From contig OZ024743.1 of NCBI GenBank assembly GCA_964016885.1, positions 172,390,676-172,454,675 on the forward strand: DNA of 64,000 nt. Direction: 5' to 3'. Numbering within the stretch: position 1 is the stretch's first letter; the number at the start of each line of letters is the position of its first letter. The notes under the pieces were generated by a model, which was given only the letters and a program-made list of their open reading frames with translations, did no database searches and was not told where the DNA came from. This document shows positions 34,472 to 45,968 of this stretch, piece by piece. A program made the position numbers and the translations under genes. The DNA comes from Eledone cirrhosa. Lineage: Eukaryota; Mollusca; Cephalopoda; Octopoda; Eledonidae.

Positions 34472-34520
34472 GTTTCAGAAGATCCCGTTAAGGGTGAAAG
34501 CAGCGATTCTTTGCTTAAAC
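34472..34520 (+). ncRNA. Hammerhead-like motif, CAGAAGA variant, copy 1
   Basis: GTTT (34472-34475) pairs with AAAC (34517-34520). Inside: CAGAAGA (consensus CTGANGA with T4 replaced by A), stem II CCC-GTTAA-GGG, GAAA, and a stem III AGCA...TGCT with a loop, then T at the cleavage position. The same motif recurs at 38819-38871 (-) with a 6-bp stem I, and degenerate at 39183-39229 (+). The repeated U4 change suggests a non-canonical or inactive lineage. Confidence 0.45.
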
Positions 34521-34859
34521 TTTAATCTGTTATTTTAATAAATATTTGCTCTACGGTTCTTATATATTTGATATATATTTTCCTTATCGAGCCCTCTTTG
34601 GATTTCAATCTTCAATTTTATTATTATTACTATATATATATATATATGTATATATATATCGATATGCAAATTAGGCTGCTCAGCCGTTAATATGCATAAG
34701 GAAAGTATATACTTTCAGACGTTCAACCATCTGTCAGGAAGGTATACGATGCTGACGATAGCTAATAAGCTTGAAACTAGTTCCTGTGTCAGTGTTGAAG
34801 GAAAAGGAGACGTGGTTACCTAAACACTGTACGGCGTAATTCGGGCTGTTTTTTTGTTT

Positions 34860-35060
34860 ACAAACAAACAAACCGAGCATTATAATAAATGTTCGGTAAA
34901 CCGATACGTGCATATATGTATGTGTACATGTATGTATATATATATACATACTACTGTACGTCTGTATACATATATGTATGTACGTATACATGCATACATA
35001 CTTACCTTTAAGTAAGTGCCGTACTAAGAGTGAGAAATGAAATTTCATTTCATTCTATTC
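34860..35060. repeat. Interspersed repeat shared with 49300-49430
   Basis: ATTATAATAAATGTTCGGTAA, the CATACTACTGTACGTCTGTAT block and TATGTACGTATACAT are shared with 49304-49430 in the same orientation. No coding content. Confidence 0.7.
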
Positions 35061-35064
35061 CATT

Positions 35065-35109
<45 letters not shown>

Positions 35110-35110
<1 letters not shown>

Positions 35111-35515
35111 TAAACGGAATAGAAAATGCTGACAAATTGTTCACAGTTGAAAAATGGTTTAATTAGGAATAAAAGAGTATTAGTGATTGTATGGGTTAGT
35201 ATTCAGTTGTGGTTTTAAGTTTTTAAGTTTTTACCGGTTGCGCATTTCTAAATGCTTTTCAAAAATAATTTTGAGATAGAGTGTCCGTGCTGTTTGCTCT
35301 GATCTGATTAGTTTTGGGAATTCTACCTGTTAAAAAAGTGGCTCCAATTTGCAAAAATTCTTGTGGTCAAAACAATTTTGATTGGTCGGTAGAGGTCATG
35401 TGAATGTAAAAAATTGATTTTGCGCCAAGACTGTTTTTATGTTAAAAAAGTGGCTCCAGCAAAAATTCTTGTGGTCAAAACAATTTTGATTGGTCGGTAG
35501 AGGTCATGTGAACAG
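35110..35515. repeat. Interspersed repeat shared with 49660-50030, with internal 112-bp tandem
   Basis: Shares GAAAATGCTGACAAATT, TTTTTACCGGTTGCGCATTT, CAAAAATAATTTTGAGATAG and TTTTGATTGGTCGGTAGAGG with 49660-50030. Here a segment starting TTAAAAAAGTGGCTCCA is present twice (35330 and 35442). Confidence 0.8.
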
Positions 35516-35789
35516 TTCTCTATCTAAAATCTGCAATCTCTGTCTAAATGAAACATTTACTATTATCTCTAATCTAGATTCTATAATAAATAGACGCACT
35601 GACTTGTTTTCTATCTGCTTGCATAAATTCCATAAAACATTTCACAAAGTATACAGCTAATATTCAATTCTTTATCAATTTAGAATCTTTTTCTCAAAGG
35701 CACATATATATACACTTCTTTTAAAAATATACCCATCTTTCTACCTTATTTCAAAGGTTATTATACATTCTATAATACTTGTTTACTCA

Positions 35790-36370
35790 TTACTCTTACT
35801 CTATATCACCTTGTAAAAATCCTTCGTAAACATATACATTTTTTTTTTACGCTAGATTATTCATCCTCAATTCATTATTTTTTTTTTCTCCCTATCATCT
35901 AACTCATTATTCTCAATACATATTAACATTTTCTTTTTCTTCGCACATATTATCAAATCCTTCAATATACAAACCTTAACTTTACATTATTTTTCTCAAA
36001 TCCTTCAATATACAAACCTTAACTTTACATTAGTTTTCTCTTCGTTAATTTTCAAATTCTATAATACTTGTTTGCTCTTTCTACATCACCCATATTTATC
36101 ACTTCCTTTTCTTCTCTTCTAATATCTAACCCCTAATCTGTACCTTTTCTCACTCTTGCCTAACATAGAATCAATTATTACATAATACAACACATTCTTA
36201 CTCTATATCACCTTGTAAAAATCCTTCGTAAACATATACATTTTTTTTTACGTTAGAATATTCATCCTCAATTCATTATTCTTTTCTCCCTATCATCTAA
36301 CTCATTATTCTCAATACATATTAACTCCTTCTTTTTCTTCGCACATATTTTTCTCTTCGTTAATTTTCAA
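35790..36370. repeat. G-poor segment with ~400-bp and 47-bp direct repeats
   Basis: TACTCTATATCACCTTGTAA through CATATTAAC occurs at about 35808-35930 and again at about 36198-36326. TCAAATCCTTCAATATACAA is tandemly repeated near 35952 and 35998. The plus strand from about 35520 to 36780 is strikingly poor in G. Confidence 0.85.
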
Positions 36371-36780
36371 ATTCTTTTAATTTATACATTATCTTCCAAC
36401 GGTTTTCAACCTCTCTATGTAAAACAATATATCTTTCTCAGTTATAAAAACTATCTCTCTCTCTCTATCACCCATCTCTCCTCCTATCTCATCCTTCCTC
36501 ACTATACTCCTCCCTCTCCACCTTCACTCTCATCTCCTTCTTTTTTTCATCCTTTCCACTCCCCCCCCTCTAAATACGATATCTTTCCCAATATCACACA
36601 TCAATCTAAAACTACTTCTCATATGTTGATTTAAAACTGAACTATCCACAAGTGTTTTTTAACCTTCATATCATGTCCTCCTGTTTTATCTGATGAAAAC
36701 ACAAATATTATTGCATGATGATATTTGTTTTTGAAATGCGCATAATAAAATACATGGAACTCCTTTAACCATCTTTTGTT

Positions 36781-36907
<127 letters not shown>

Positions 36908-36937
36908 TACATGAATCAAAGTTCTGTTCAAACCAAT

Positions 36938-36986
36938 TTGCTTACAATTGTTTCGTCCAAACCGCGCTTTGGAGTCTTCGGAGCAA
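36938..36986 (-). ncRNA. Hammerhead-like ribozyme motif (CCGAAGA core)
   Basis: Minus strand: TTGCT pairs with AGCAA (stem I, 5 bp). Between them come CCGAAGA (consensus CTGANGA, T4 to C), stem II TCCAAA-GCGCGG-TTTGGA, then C, GAAA, 2-bp stem III AC-AATT-GT, and A at the cleavage position. Every element is present except the single core substitution and one mismatch at the base of stem II. Confidence 0.65.
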
Positions 36987-36999
36987 TTTTTCAATGATT

Positions 37000-38089
37000 G
37001 TTTACATACATGACCTCCTTTCCAACACAAGAGACATACAGAAACATATGTATATATCGATGCACAGTGGAGTGACATCCATTATAATATTTAGCATGGC
37101 AATTTACATTCAAAAATTAAAACAAAATTAAAGTTAAAATACAACATCGGCAGTTTACGAAGGTAATGCAAGAGGATAGTTTGAAGTAGTTAGTGTATGC
37201 AATAGTTACACGTGGGGCATGCACGTGTGTCTTATTTATATGAGATTATAGTGCGGCAAGGTGTTATATGCAATACAAGCACTTTAAGCGGGCAATCAAG
37301 AGTATTATGAGGGTTGTATTGGTAAAGTATCAACAGATACTTATTCAAGTGGGCTCTTATAAATCTTCAGTGGGTACCCAATAATATTAATATTGATAAC
37401 CAAATCAACATCAATATTTAGCGATAATCACCATCAGTGCTTGAGGGGACTGCTAGGTTGTTAGTCCAGCAGTTCTAAAGAAAATCTCACACTGTCCCGA
37501 AAATGGGAGGAAGGAGGCTACCGCCAAAAACAATACATGCGCAGGTGGTTGAACTCTGACAAGAATTCAAGCCATGTGCTAAGAACTCAATTGGATATGA
37601 AAAAATAACTATATGTGCGCACCGCTTTATGACACATATAGATATTTTCTCAGGCAAAATAACAGAATGAGATACAAGAACAAACAATCAATATTCATAT
37701 AAAAAATAAACAAAGAGAGCCATACTTTATATCGGGAAAGTTGCTCCAAGAGTAAATATATAAATACATAATCAGAGAAAGCTAAAAGCGATACTCCGGC
37801 CAAATTCCAACTCACCCAACAAACATTAGGAAATACCTGAGTATATTCCCAATTAAACGTTTGGGGTGCTAACTATATTGTATTGTGTGAATAATTGGCT
37901 GTATTATTTCATGTGAGATATATCAAATATATCATTTCCCAGACGACTCGTTTCATTATAAGATTTCTACAAGTTGGGTGAAATTATACCAAGTTATGTA
38001 GAAGCTTGTATAAGATCAACCGATACTTATTCAAGAGGGCTCTTATAAATATTCAGTGGGTACCCAATAATATTAATATATATATATAT
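37000..38089. other. No gene seen; diverged repeat pieces
   Basis: A block at about 37332-37400 (AAGTGGGCTCTTATAAAT, TCAGTGGGTACCCAATAATA) recurs at about 38020-38078. The segment 37640-37900, inverted, resembles 42870-43060 (CACCCCAAAC, CCTAATGTTTGTTG). These are old interspersed repeats with no coding motif. Confidence 0.5.
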
Positions 38090-38134
38090 ATCAATGATAT
38101 TAATAAATGGAAACTATATTTATAAAACCATATT

Positions 38135-38195
38135 TATTTTATTACATATATTTCAAGGGTACAAACATTTTGGTACGCTCTCATCAGATAAAATA
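38135..38195 (-). ncRNA. Hammerhead ribozyme, left arm of palindrome
   Basis: Minus strand: stem I TATTTTAT with ATAAAATA (8 bp). CTGATGA is intact (38181-38187). Stem II GAGCGTAC with GTACCCTT pairs at 7 of 8 positions counting one G-T. GAAA is at 38151-38154. A minimal stem III follows (A-T, T-G around a 4-base loop). The U16.1-A17 cleavage site is at 38144-38143. All conserved core positions are as in type I hammerheads with short stem III. I judge self-cleavage plausible. Confidence 0.8.
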
Positions 38196-38283
38196 CAAAA
38201 TGTGTTTTATAAATGGTGACATACCCAAGAAACCAGACCTTATCGGTTTCTTGGATATGTCACTATTTATAAAACAAATTTTG

Positions 38284-38344
38284 TATTTTATCTGATGAGT
38301 GCTTACCAAAATGTTGGTACCCTTGAAATATATATAATAAAATA
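38284..38344 (+). ncRNA. Hammerhead ribozyme, right arm of palindrome
   Basis: Plus strand: stem I TATTTTAT (38284-38291) with ATAAAATA (38337-38344), CTGATGA (38292-38298), stem II closing with TACC...GGTA but mismatched toward its base, GAAA (38325-38328), stem III AT-ATAT-AT (2 bp), then T and A at 38335-38336. The core is intact. Stem II is weaker than in the left-arm copy. Confidence 0.75.
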
Positions 38345-38507
38345 AATATGGTTTTATAAATATAGTTTCCATTTATTAATATCATTGATATTATACTCCA
38401 GAAAAATACTGTAGAGTGCTTTGAATCTGTTATAAATAAATTTGTTGAATAACCAACAAATTAAATATCTCTTTGCTTATATATATATATATATATATAT
38501 AGTTATA

Positions 38508-38698
38508 ATTGTTTCTACTTTAGGCACAAGGCCAGCAATTACCCAGTGCATTACTGGTACTTTATTTTATCGACCCCGTAAGGATGAAAGGCAAAGTCAA
38601 CCTCGGCGGGATTTGAACTCAGATCGTAAAGGGACGTAACTATGCTGGAAAGCATGGCGTCCGACCCTCTAGCGATACTGCCAATCCACCGTCCTTAT
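38508..38698 (-). mobile_element. Cephalopod tRNA-derived SINE, copy 5
   Basis: Minus strand: AGGACGGTGGATTGGCAGTATCGCTAGAGG, B box GAGTTCAAATCCCGCCGAGG, GGGGTCGATAAAATAAAGTACC, GCTGGCCTTGTGCC, AAAGTAGAAACAATTATAAC. Nearly complete, and flanked on both sides by TATATATATAGTTATAAT, which may be its target-site duplication. Confidence 0.95.
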
Positions 38699-38818
38699 AT
38701 ATATAGTTATAATAATAATAAATGTGAAGACTAAAATCCAAAGACGGCTCGATAAGGATAAATATATATCAAATATATAAGAACCCTAGAACAAATATTT
38801 ATTAAAATAACAGATTAA

Positions 38819-38871
38819 AATTTAAGCAAAGAGTCGCTGCTTTCACCCTTAACGGGATCTTCTGAAACTTC
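38819..38871 (-). ncRNA. Hammerhead-like motif, CAGAAGA variant, copy 2
   Basis: Minus strand: AAGTTT pairs with AAATTT (6 bp with one G-T), CAGAAGA, CCC-GTTAA-GGG, GAAA, AGCA...TGCT stem III, T at the cleavage position. It sits in a repeat (about 38735-38880, inverted relative to 34460-34620) that also contains CTCGATAAGG and ATATATATCAAATATATAAG. Confidence 0.45.
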
Positions 38872-39028
38872 AGTTATACACACATATTGATTTATATATA
38901 CACACATACATATTCATACATGTGTGTATCATCATCATCATCACTGTTTAACGTCCATTTTCCCACGCTATACGGTGATGATGATGATGATGTGTGTATA
39001 TATATATATATATATATTTATACATTAT

Positions 39029-39187
39029 ACGTTATGTGGTACAAGACGTGTGTGGATATGTTGGTGTTCATTCACTTCCTCTTTTGGTCATGTCTATGTG
39101 TGAAATATTCAGCTTTGTCAAACACCGCGTCTTGCTGAATCTACCTGAGAATTACATTTAAGGGTACACATCTGAATCTCCCTAAGA
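39029..39187. repeat. Direct repeat, copy 1 (TTATGTGGTACAAGACG block)
   Basis: About 155 bp repeated at 39659-39815 with only a few changes (TTGGTGTTCATTCA, TTTTGGTCATGTCTATGTG, AACACCGCGTCTTGCTGAAT). Short matching open frames in both copies are due to the duplication. Confidence 0.9.
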
Positions 39188-39235
39188 AGATCCTGTTAAG
39201 AGTGAGAGCAGCGATTCTTTGCTTAAACTTTAATC

Positions 39236-39238
39236 TGT

Positions 39239-39301
<63 letters not shown>
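39236..39301. repeat. (TA)n microsatellite
   Basis: About 33 TA units, immediately followed by the CTAGTAGTGGTACCCGC segment. Confidence 0.95.
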
Positions 39302-39303
<2 letters not shown>

Positions 39304-39658
39304 TAGTAGTGGTACCCGCTGTTGCCTGGGAATGAAAGTGGTCCTTATATATGAGCAGAAAAAAGCAAAACATGTAATATAGAAATCAGTTATTCTAAAT
39401 TACATTTATACTTCAATTGATTGAACAGTCCGCATGTCTACGCTTAAATGTAATTCTCAGTATATAATTATATATGTGTATACACACCATGTATAAATCA
39501 ATATGTGTATATAACAGTTATTGGCAAATAGTGTAAATTAATATTTAAAAATATGTAAGTTCCCCCTCCTATAACTTGTTATTGTCTCTTTTCTTTCACT
39601 GGGTCCCTGTCCCTTTTCTTCTAGGTACCACCAAACCCAATTGTTTAATGGGGCGATA

Positions 39659-39815
39659 CGTTATGTGGTACAAGACGTGTGTGGATGTGTTGGTGTTCAT
39701 TCATTTCCTCTTTTGGTCATGTCTATGTGTGAAATATTCAGCTTTGTCAAACACCGCGTCTTGCTGAATCTACCTGAGAATTACATTTAAGGGTACACAT
39801 CTGAATCTCCCTGAG
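39659..39815. repeat. Direct repeat, copy 2
   Basis: Second copy of 39029-39187. After it the ending GAATCTCCCTGAGAATTACA is partly repeated in tandem up to about 39856. Confidence 0.9.
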
Positions 39816-39898
39816 AATTACATTTAAACGTACACATGCTGAATCTCCCTGGGAATTTGCGAATTTATTTATATACATGTATACACAAATGTATAAAT

Positions 39899-40097
39899 AT
39901 ATTGCCCCAGCATGGCCTCAGCCGGATGGCTGGAACAGGTAAAAGAGTAAAAGAGTAAATATATACACACATCATCATCATCATCACCGTATAGTGTGGG
40001 AAAATGGACGTTAAAGAGTGATGATGATACACACATGTATGAATATGTATGTGTGTATATATAAACATGTATAAATCAATATGTGTGTATAACAGTT
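39899..40097. repeat. SINE-tail fragment and inverted CATCATCATCAT repeat
   Basis: GCCCCAGCATGGCCTCAGCC...GTAAAAGAGTAAAAG (39903-39958) is a common cephalopod SINE end. It recurs inverted at 63361-63410. The following block (39957-40097: CATCATCATCATCACCGTAT, GGGAAAATGGACGTTAAAG) is the inverted copy of 38870-39005. Confidence 0.75.
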
Positions 40098-40245
40098 ATT
40101 GGCAAATTGTATAAATTTATGTTAAAAACTGTCTAAGTGGGTTAGCTCCCTTAGATTCATATTTGGAAACAAATGTAAAAGATATCGAATAAAAATCGAT
40201 TAAAATTCAAGTTAGTGAGAAAAAAACGAAAGACAAAGTGATGTA

Positions 40246-40362
40246 GATCTGAAAAGAGAGGTTCCAGTCAATCATTTAATTATTACCGAAGTAATCAGGA
40301 TTTTGTATAAATTCCGGTCAACAAACAAGCAAACTTGCATTTTATAAAGTATTATATATATA
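40246..40362. repeat. Inverted repeat, left arm
   Basis: About 115 bp (GATCTGAAAAGAGAGGTTCC ... GCAAACTTGCATTTTATAAA) inverted at 40995-41108. Part of the arm end (ATAAAATGCAAGTTTG) is also found at 45077-45110. Confidence 0.9.
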
Positions 40363-41108
<746 letters not shown>

Positions 41109-42184
41109 AACATATATACCTACTTCGGATTCCTTGACCAAACATACCAACAAACCTCGGGATTGCCCATGGGATCAATCCTGTCAGGTGTGCTAGCGAT
41201 CTCTTACATGGACAACCTCGAGCGCAAGGCACTCAACGCCTGCCACCCCAACGCCGTAGCCTTTTTCTCAAGGTACGTGGACGATATCCTCATCCTCACA
41301 TCTTCCCAAGAAACGGCGAACAGAATCTATGAGACGTTCAACAACACGGACGAGAACATTGACTTCAGTATTGAACACCCCAACGAAGACGAGTCACTTG
41401 CCCTCCTCGACTTCCGAATCTACATCACGGAACAGGGAAGGATCCACTGCAACTTCTACCGAAAGGCAGCCTGCAGGGACCTGTTCTTTCACTACAAGTC
41501 CGCCCTCCCTAACAGTGCCAAAAGAGGATACATTACGAACGAGATCGCGCGAATCAAAAACAGATGCAGCGATCCCGCGAGTGGTGTCACTCATACCAAG
41601 CGATTTCTCGAGGTGCTGGAGACGAACGGGTACCCTACCTCGCTCACAGACAGAATAGGAGACACCAGACACAAGATACAGAGAGGCACCCAAGGCAAGT
41701 GCTTCCTTAAAATGCCACACCTGGGCAAGAATACCACCAACGCTATCCGCAAGGCTATACGGAGGGAGGGCCTCGACATCCACCTGGCCCACTCGGGCCC
41801 CTCCCTGCGAAGATGCCTCTCCAGGAACCCGGGAAATCTACTGACGCATGCTCCCTCAGAGACTGCCCGATACGCCATGCGAACTGTTGCCTACGCACAT
41901 ACGTCGTGTATAAGATAGAATGTGACAGGTGCAACCAATACTACATAGGTAGCACAATCCGACCTTTGCACATCTGGATCAAGGAATACACTAAAACCAG
42001 GGCCTCGTCTTTCCGGAAACACATAGACAAATGCGGAAACAAAGACGGAAGGCCCATTGTCACAATTCTAGCGACTGAAAGAAACGTCGGCACGTTACGT
42101 ATCAAGGAAGCGCTTTTTATCAAACGCCTGCAACCGCAAATAAACAATCGATCCGAGAGAAGCGAAATGAGATGGCTGGTTTAA
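41109..42184 (+). pseudogene. Penelope-type element: RT (from motif B) plus GIY-YIG, one frameshift
   Basis: From 41150 the frame gives SGLPMGSILSGVLAISYMD (RT motif B), FFSRYVDDILILTSS (catalytic YVDD intact, about 41265), SLALLDFRIYI and FYRKAACRDLFFHYKSALP. Then come the KRGYI and GIGDTRHK-like linker and HSGPSLRRC. At about 41815 the frame shifts to ACSLRDCPIRHANC (Cys-rich), YVVYKIECDRCNQYYIGST (GIY-YIG), IRPLHIWIKEYTKTRASSF, RKHIDKCG and IKEALFIKRLQPQINNRSE. It ends at 42184. It is much more GC-rich than its surroundings and has only one frame break, so it is relatively young. The RT N-terminus is missing: the coding part begins exactly at an inverted-repeat arm. It belongs to a different PLE lineage from the 24, 58 and 61 kb copies. 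Confidence 0.9.
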
Positions 42185-42825
42185 GTTAACAAACGATGCA
42201 GCAACACACGCACACACACACACAAACGAGACAACTACACACACACACGCACACACACACAGTAGCATTCCACCATACGAACATACTACACTGCCAATAG
42301 AGAGGAACAAGGCAACAACACACGCACACACACACACACTCAAGCGAGACAACAACACACGCACACACACACACAGTAACATTTAACAAACAGGGAGAGA
42401 ATAGACTGACAGCTAGCGCCACCCCACTCCCTCATTCGGCCACTGACCTCTGCCCGACCGATCCCATTTCACGCGCACGCGCGCTCTGCTGAATACCTCA
42501 GGTATTCAAAACAACAAACAGCCGAGGACGCGTTTCGCACCTTTCCGACAGACAACCTTTCCCCCACCCCGGAAAAAACCTCCAGTTGATGGATGTGAAT
42601 CCGAAATATATAGGGACAATTAAATCTCTCCCAAGGTAACTCTCTCTCGTGTTGTTATTTTTATTTTATCCTTTATACTCTTTCCTTCATTCTTATACAC
42701 ATCTTATACACACCAAGCATCTCAGCGTACACCCACTTACATCTCTCTCTCCACCACCGGATCTTGTTACCCGGAGATTTACCCATTTGCATTGTCGAGG
42801 CTTCCAAACGACTTAAAGATATTTA

Positions 42826-42863
<38 letters not shown>

Positions 42864-42868
42864 CATGT
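42185..42868. other. 3' flank of the Penelope-type element; no gene
   Basis: Contains CA-rich arrays (ACACACACGCACACACAC, repeated around 42200-42385). A segment at 42585-42620 (GTTGATGG, GATGTGAATC, GAAATATATA) superficially resembles a broken hammerhead, discussed under rejected items. A TA array lies at 42829-42861. Confidence 0.5.
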
Positions 42869-42992
42869 ATACATATTGTTAGCACCCCAAACACTTAAAT
42901 TGGGTTTATATTTTAATATAACCTAATGTTTGTTGAGTGAGATGGTTACCAGTCAGAGTTTAGCTTTAAACTATCTCTGTTATTGTATTAAA
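42869..42992. repeat. 124-bp direct repeat, copy 1
   Basis: ACATATTGTTAGCACCCCAA ... CTATCTCTGTTATTGTATTA is identical, as far as I can see, to 43876-43999. The copies are about 1.0 kb apart and each follows or precedes AT microsatellite sequence. Confidence 0.95.
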
Positions 42993-43875
42993 TATTTACT
43001 CTTGATTGGCCAGAGGTGTTTATTTCCAGGTACCTTATGAATTTGATTTTTCGTATTTATTACTTGTTGTGAAATATTGTGGCTTTTTTTGGTTGTAACT
43101 TCTCTGTTTTTTAGCCTAGGAAAATATATATATATGCCTACGTATATAATTACATGCATATATGTATTTATTTTATTTTATTAATTGAGTTCTTTACACG
43201 AGGAATTAATATTGGTTTTGAAATAACTAATTAACCCGCGTGTGTTTTATATTTTACTCTTAATAATTCGGCCGGAGAATTATATTCCCATTTGCCCTTT
43301 ATAGCATAACTCTCTGCATTTACTGCGGTTATTAGAAGCGGTTCTTATTCAGATACAACTTCTGATTTAGCCTAAGAAAATATCTATATGCGTGTGTAAT
43401 TTATACAAGCATATATTTATTTTTTTATTTTCAATTGAGTTCTTAAACACGTTGGATTGATAATGTTTTCAAAAAAACTAATTAACCCGCGTGTATATTA
43501 TTTTTTTTCCTCATTTCATGGATCGTGGGTTGTCTCCCCTTCCCGCTTCGTGTCACTATGATACTTCCTCAGTCAAAAACTGCTGGAATTTCAAATTTGG
43601 CGGTCAATCGAGGTGAGAGAGAGCAACTTTACGGACATGAATTTTGACAGCGGTAAGAAATTGTTTTCTTATATCAATGTTTAATGGGCTTCCACTGATG
43701 ATTTATAAGTGCCCACCTTAATATATTCTTACATGATTATATATTAGGCTTCTACATAAACTGGAAACATTCTCCCAAACTTGTAGAAAACTTATAATGA
43801 AACAATTGTTTGGAAAGAGAGATATACTTTAACTTTAATTATATCTCATAAAATAATACAACTGGTTTTTCCACA

Positions 43876-44166
<291 letters not shown>

Positions 44167-44238
44167 GTTATTCCGGGTTGAATCTAATGAATGAAACAGT
44201 TCTAGTCCTGTAGAATCTCATCTATATTAAAACTATAT

Positions 44239-44946
44239 ATATATATATATAAATGAAAAGTATAGAAAATATTGTAGCAAGAAGCCAACAGTATTCCATA
44301 ATATATAAGTGACTATAGCGTCAAAATGGGAAAATAGTTAACGTAAGATGTGGGGAAAAATAATTCAAACTCAATTCAAAAAGAATCAGGATATAGATTT
44401 ATCCAACAGAATTTAGTGAAATCCAGGGAAAAATCAATAGAGCCTTAACTCATGATAAAATAAAGTTTTAAATACTCATCCTTCAATTTGGAACAACTAC
44501 AGATGCTCTGTATAGTCTTGAAAAGACTATTTCACGAAAACTTTCAGTGGGGATGGTCACGGTTGGAATTCGATCGTCAGCAGAGCTCAACATGATAACC
44601 AAAATCTCACTGATTAATATGCCAAAAAGGGAATTTAAAAGCAGGCTAGTTTATCATCATGCGTGATTATGAAAATAAAACACACATGTGGAAAAACAGG
44701 GCTGGTGACGTCAGAATGAGACGAATGTTTGTTTACATGAAACAACAATCAAAAACATTCCGAAAAAAACTCTACAATAAGGAGTTCAGCAAAAAGCAAT
44801 ATTATCGCGGTTTTTTTGTTTTTTTTAAATACCGCGATTAGTCACAAATAATTTAAGCACTCTAGGAAAGAAATCCGAGTATAAATATATAAATGAAAAG
44901 TATAGAAAATATTGTAGCAAGAAGCCGACAGTATTCCATAATGCAA
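44239..44946. repeat. Segment bounded by a 62-bp direct repeat
   Basis: ATAAATGAAAAGTATAGAAA ... GACAGTATTCCATAAT occurs at 44241-44302 and 44888-44943 with one or two changes. The interior (44303-44887) has no protein motif. It includes an inverted ATCGCGGT / ACCGCGAT pair (44806 and 44831) and a potential hairpin. It could be a small non-autonomous element with terminal direct repeats. Confidence 0.7.
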
Positions 44947-45010
44947 ATATATATATATATATATATTAAAATACAAATATTAATAAAATAGATGTTCTTT
45001 TGATCAATTA

Positions 45011-45015
<5 letters not shown>

Positions 45016-45072
<57 letters not shown>
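45016..45072. repeat. (TA)n microsatellite
   Basis: TA array followed by ATAAAATGCAAGTTTGCTTG, the same end as the inverted arms at 40246 and 41108. Confidence 0.95.
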
Positions 45073-45076
<4 letters not shown>

Positions 45077-45099
45077 CGTTATAAAATGCAAGTTTGCTT

Positions 45100-45757
45100 G
45101 TTTGCTTGTTTGTTTTGCTTTTTTTTACTTATTATTTTTTCTAGTATTGCTTACATTCTCATTACCTTAATATTTATTAATTTTTATTATTTATTATATT
45201 TTTTTTATCTTATATATTTTTTCATTTATTCATCATATTTTATATTTGTATCGACCTTCCGTCTGACTCTACGTATGACTTTATACACTCGCTTCCCTGT
45301 TTATATTATGTACATGTATGTGGTCGTGTGTATATATGTCTCTGTGCGTGCGTCCTTTTACGGTGTATGTGTATATATATCAGCCCTTAGTCTTTGAGTC
45401 TGTATGTACGCAAACTTCATTATTTTACAATTTCTATTTTTAATAATATTTAATAATATTTAATAATATTTCTATTTTAATATATGTGTGTATTTGTGGT
45501 CACGCATACACCAATATATTTGCCCTCATGTATGTACTTACGCATACATATTTTCACTATACACATGCAGTTTTACACATACGCACATGTACATATGTAC
45601 ATATGTATGTACATATACACACATTATCTCACTATATATCTTTATTTTTATTCTTTATATATTTTTTGTCTTATTACTTTTATTTATATTTTTTGACCGT
45701 TAAACATTTTAGCCTTTCTTGATGAGCTATTTTCAAATATCTCACTATGTTATATTG
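45100..45757. other. T-rich DNA without a recognised gene
   Basis: Mostly T-rich with a TAATAATATT tandem (about 45438-45475) and GTATGTA/CATATG simple sequence. Three overlapping small frames here are not supported as genes. Confidence 0.5.
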
Positions 45758-45833
45758 CCTTATCTGACGAACGAATGCGGACGTCTCTTGTGTTCGTCCT
45801 GTACGGGAAACCTCGAGTAATGAGGTAATTATA
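45758..45833 (+). ncRNA. Hammerhead-like motif with long stem II
   Basis: CTGACGA (45764-45770) and GAAA (45807-45810) are intact. Stem III ACCTC...GAGGT pairs perfectly over 5 bp, and T-A follows at the cleavage position (45826-45827). Between the core boxes GGACG pairs with CGTCC, and CGAATG with TGTACG loosely, as an extended stem II. Stem I is weak (about 2-3 pairs). Plausible but less certain than the 38 kb copies. Confidence 0.45.
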
Positions 45834-45923
45834 CTGTGTTGTTTATTATACATTAACTATTCAGCTCTGTTACTTACATAGAGCACTCTTCACTCCTTTA
45901 CTTTTTCCACGGAAACTTCAACA

Positions 45924-45966
<43 letters not shown>

Positions 45967-45968
<2 letters not shown>

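Larger units (their letters stand above)
38090..38388. mobile_element. Near-perfect 0.3-kb palindrome carrying a hammerhead in each arm
   Basis: Arms of about 145 bp (38090-38235 and 38244-38388) are inverted copies. The outer ends read ATCAATGATATTAATAAATGG on one strand and its complement on the other, and the centre is near GACCTTATCGG at 38240. Because of the symmetry both strands can be read as the same 62-codon peptide, which is a by-product and not a gene. Each arm contains a hammerhead motif with a consensus core. The element sits between AT-rich DNA. It may be a fold-back relic of a retrozyme or PLE terminal region. Confidence 0.9.

Noticed and set aside
37340..38078. CTGAAGA / CTGAATA followed by GAA in the repeated GGGTACCCA block (minus strand)
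   Set aside because: AAGAG/CTCTT could be stem II in the 38020-38070 copy, but five bases separate it from the core box, GAAA is GAAT, and stem I does not form.
38107..38372. Two 62-codon frames encoding nearly the same peptide on opposite strands
   Set aside because: A consequence of the palindrome at 38090-38388. There is no independent evidence for a protein.
38932..39000. CATCATCAT / GATGATGAT arrays as a possible CRISPR-like or satellite array
   Set aside because: They are short simple repeats in a known type of cephalopod interspersed repeat. No regular spacers, and the genome is eukaryotic.
42583..42620. Possible hammerhead (GTTGATGG, GATGTGAATC hairpin, GAAATATATA)
   Set aside because: The order is suggestive, but A9 appears missing, C3 is changed and no adjacent stem I pairs cleanly. 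Too weak to annotate.
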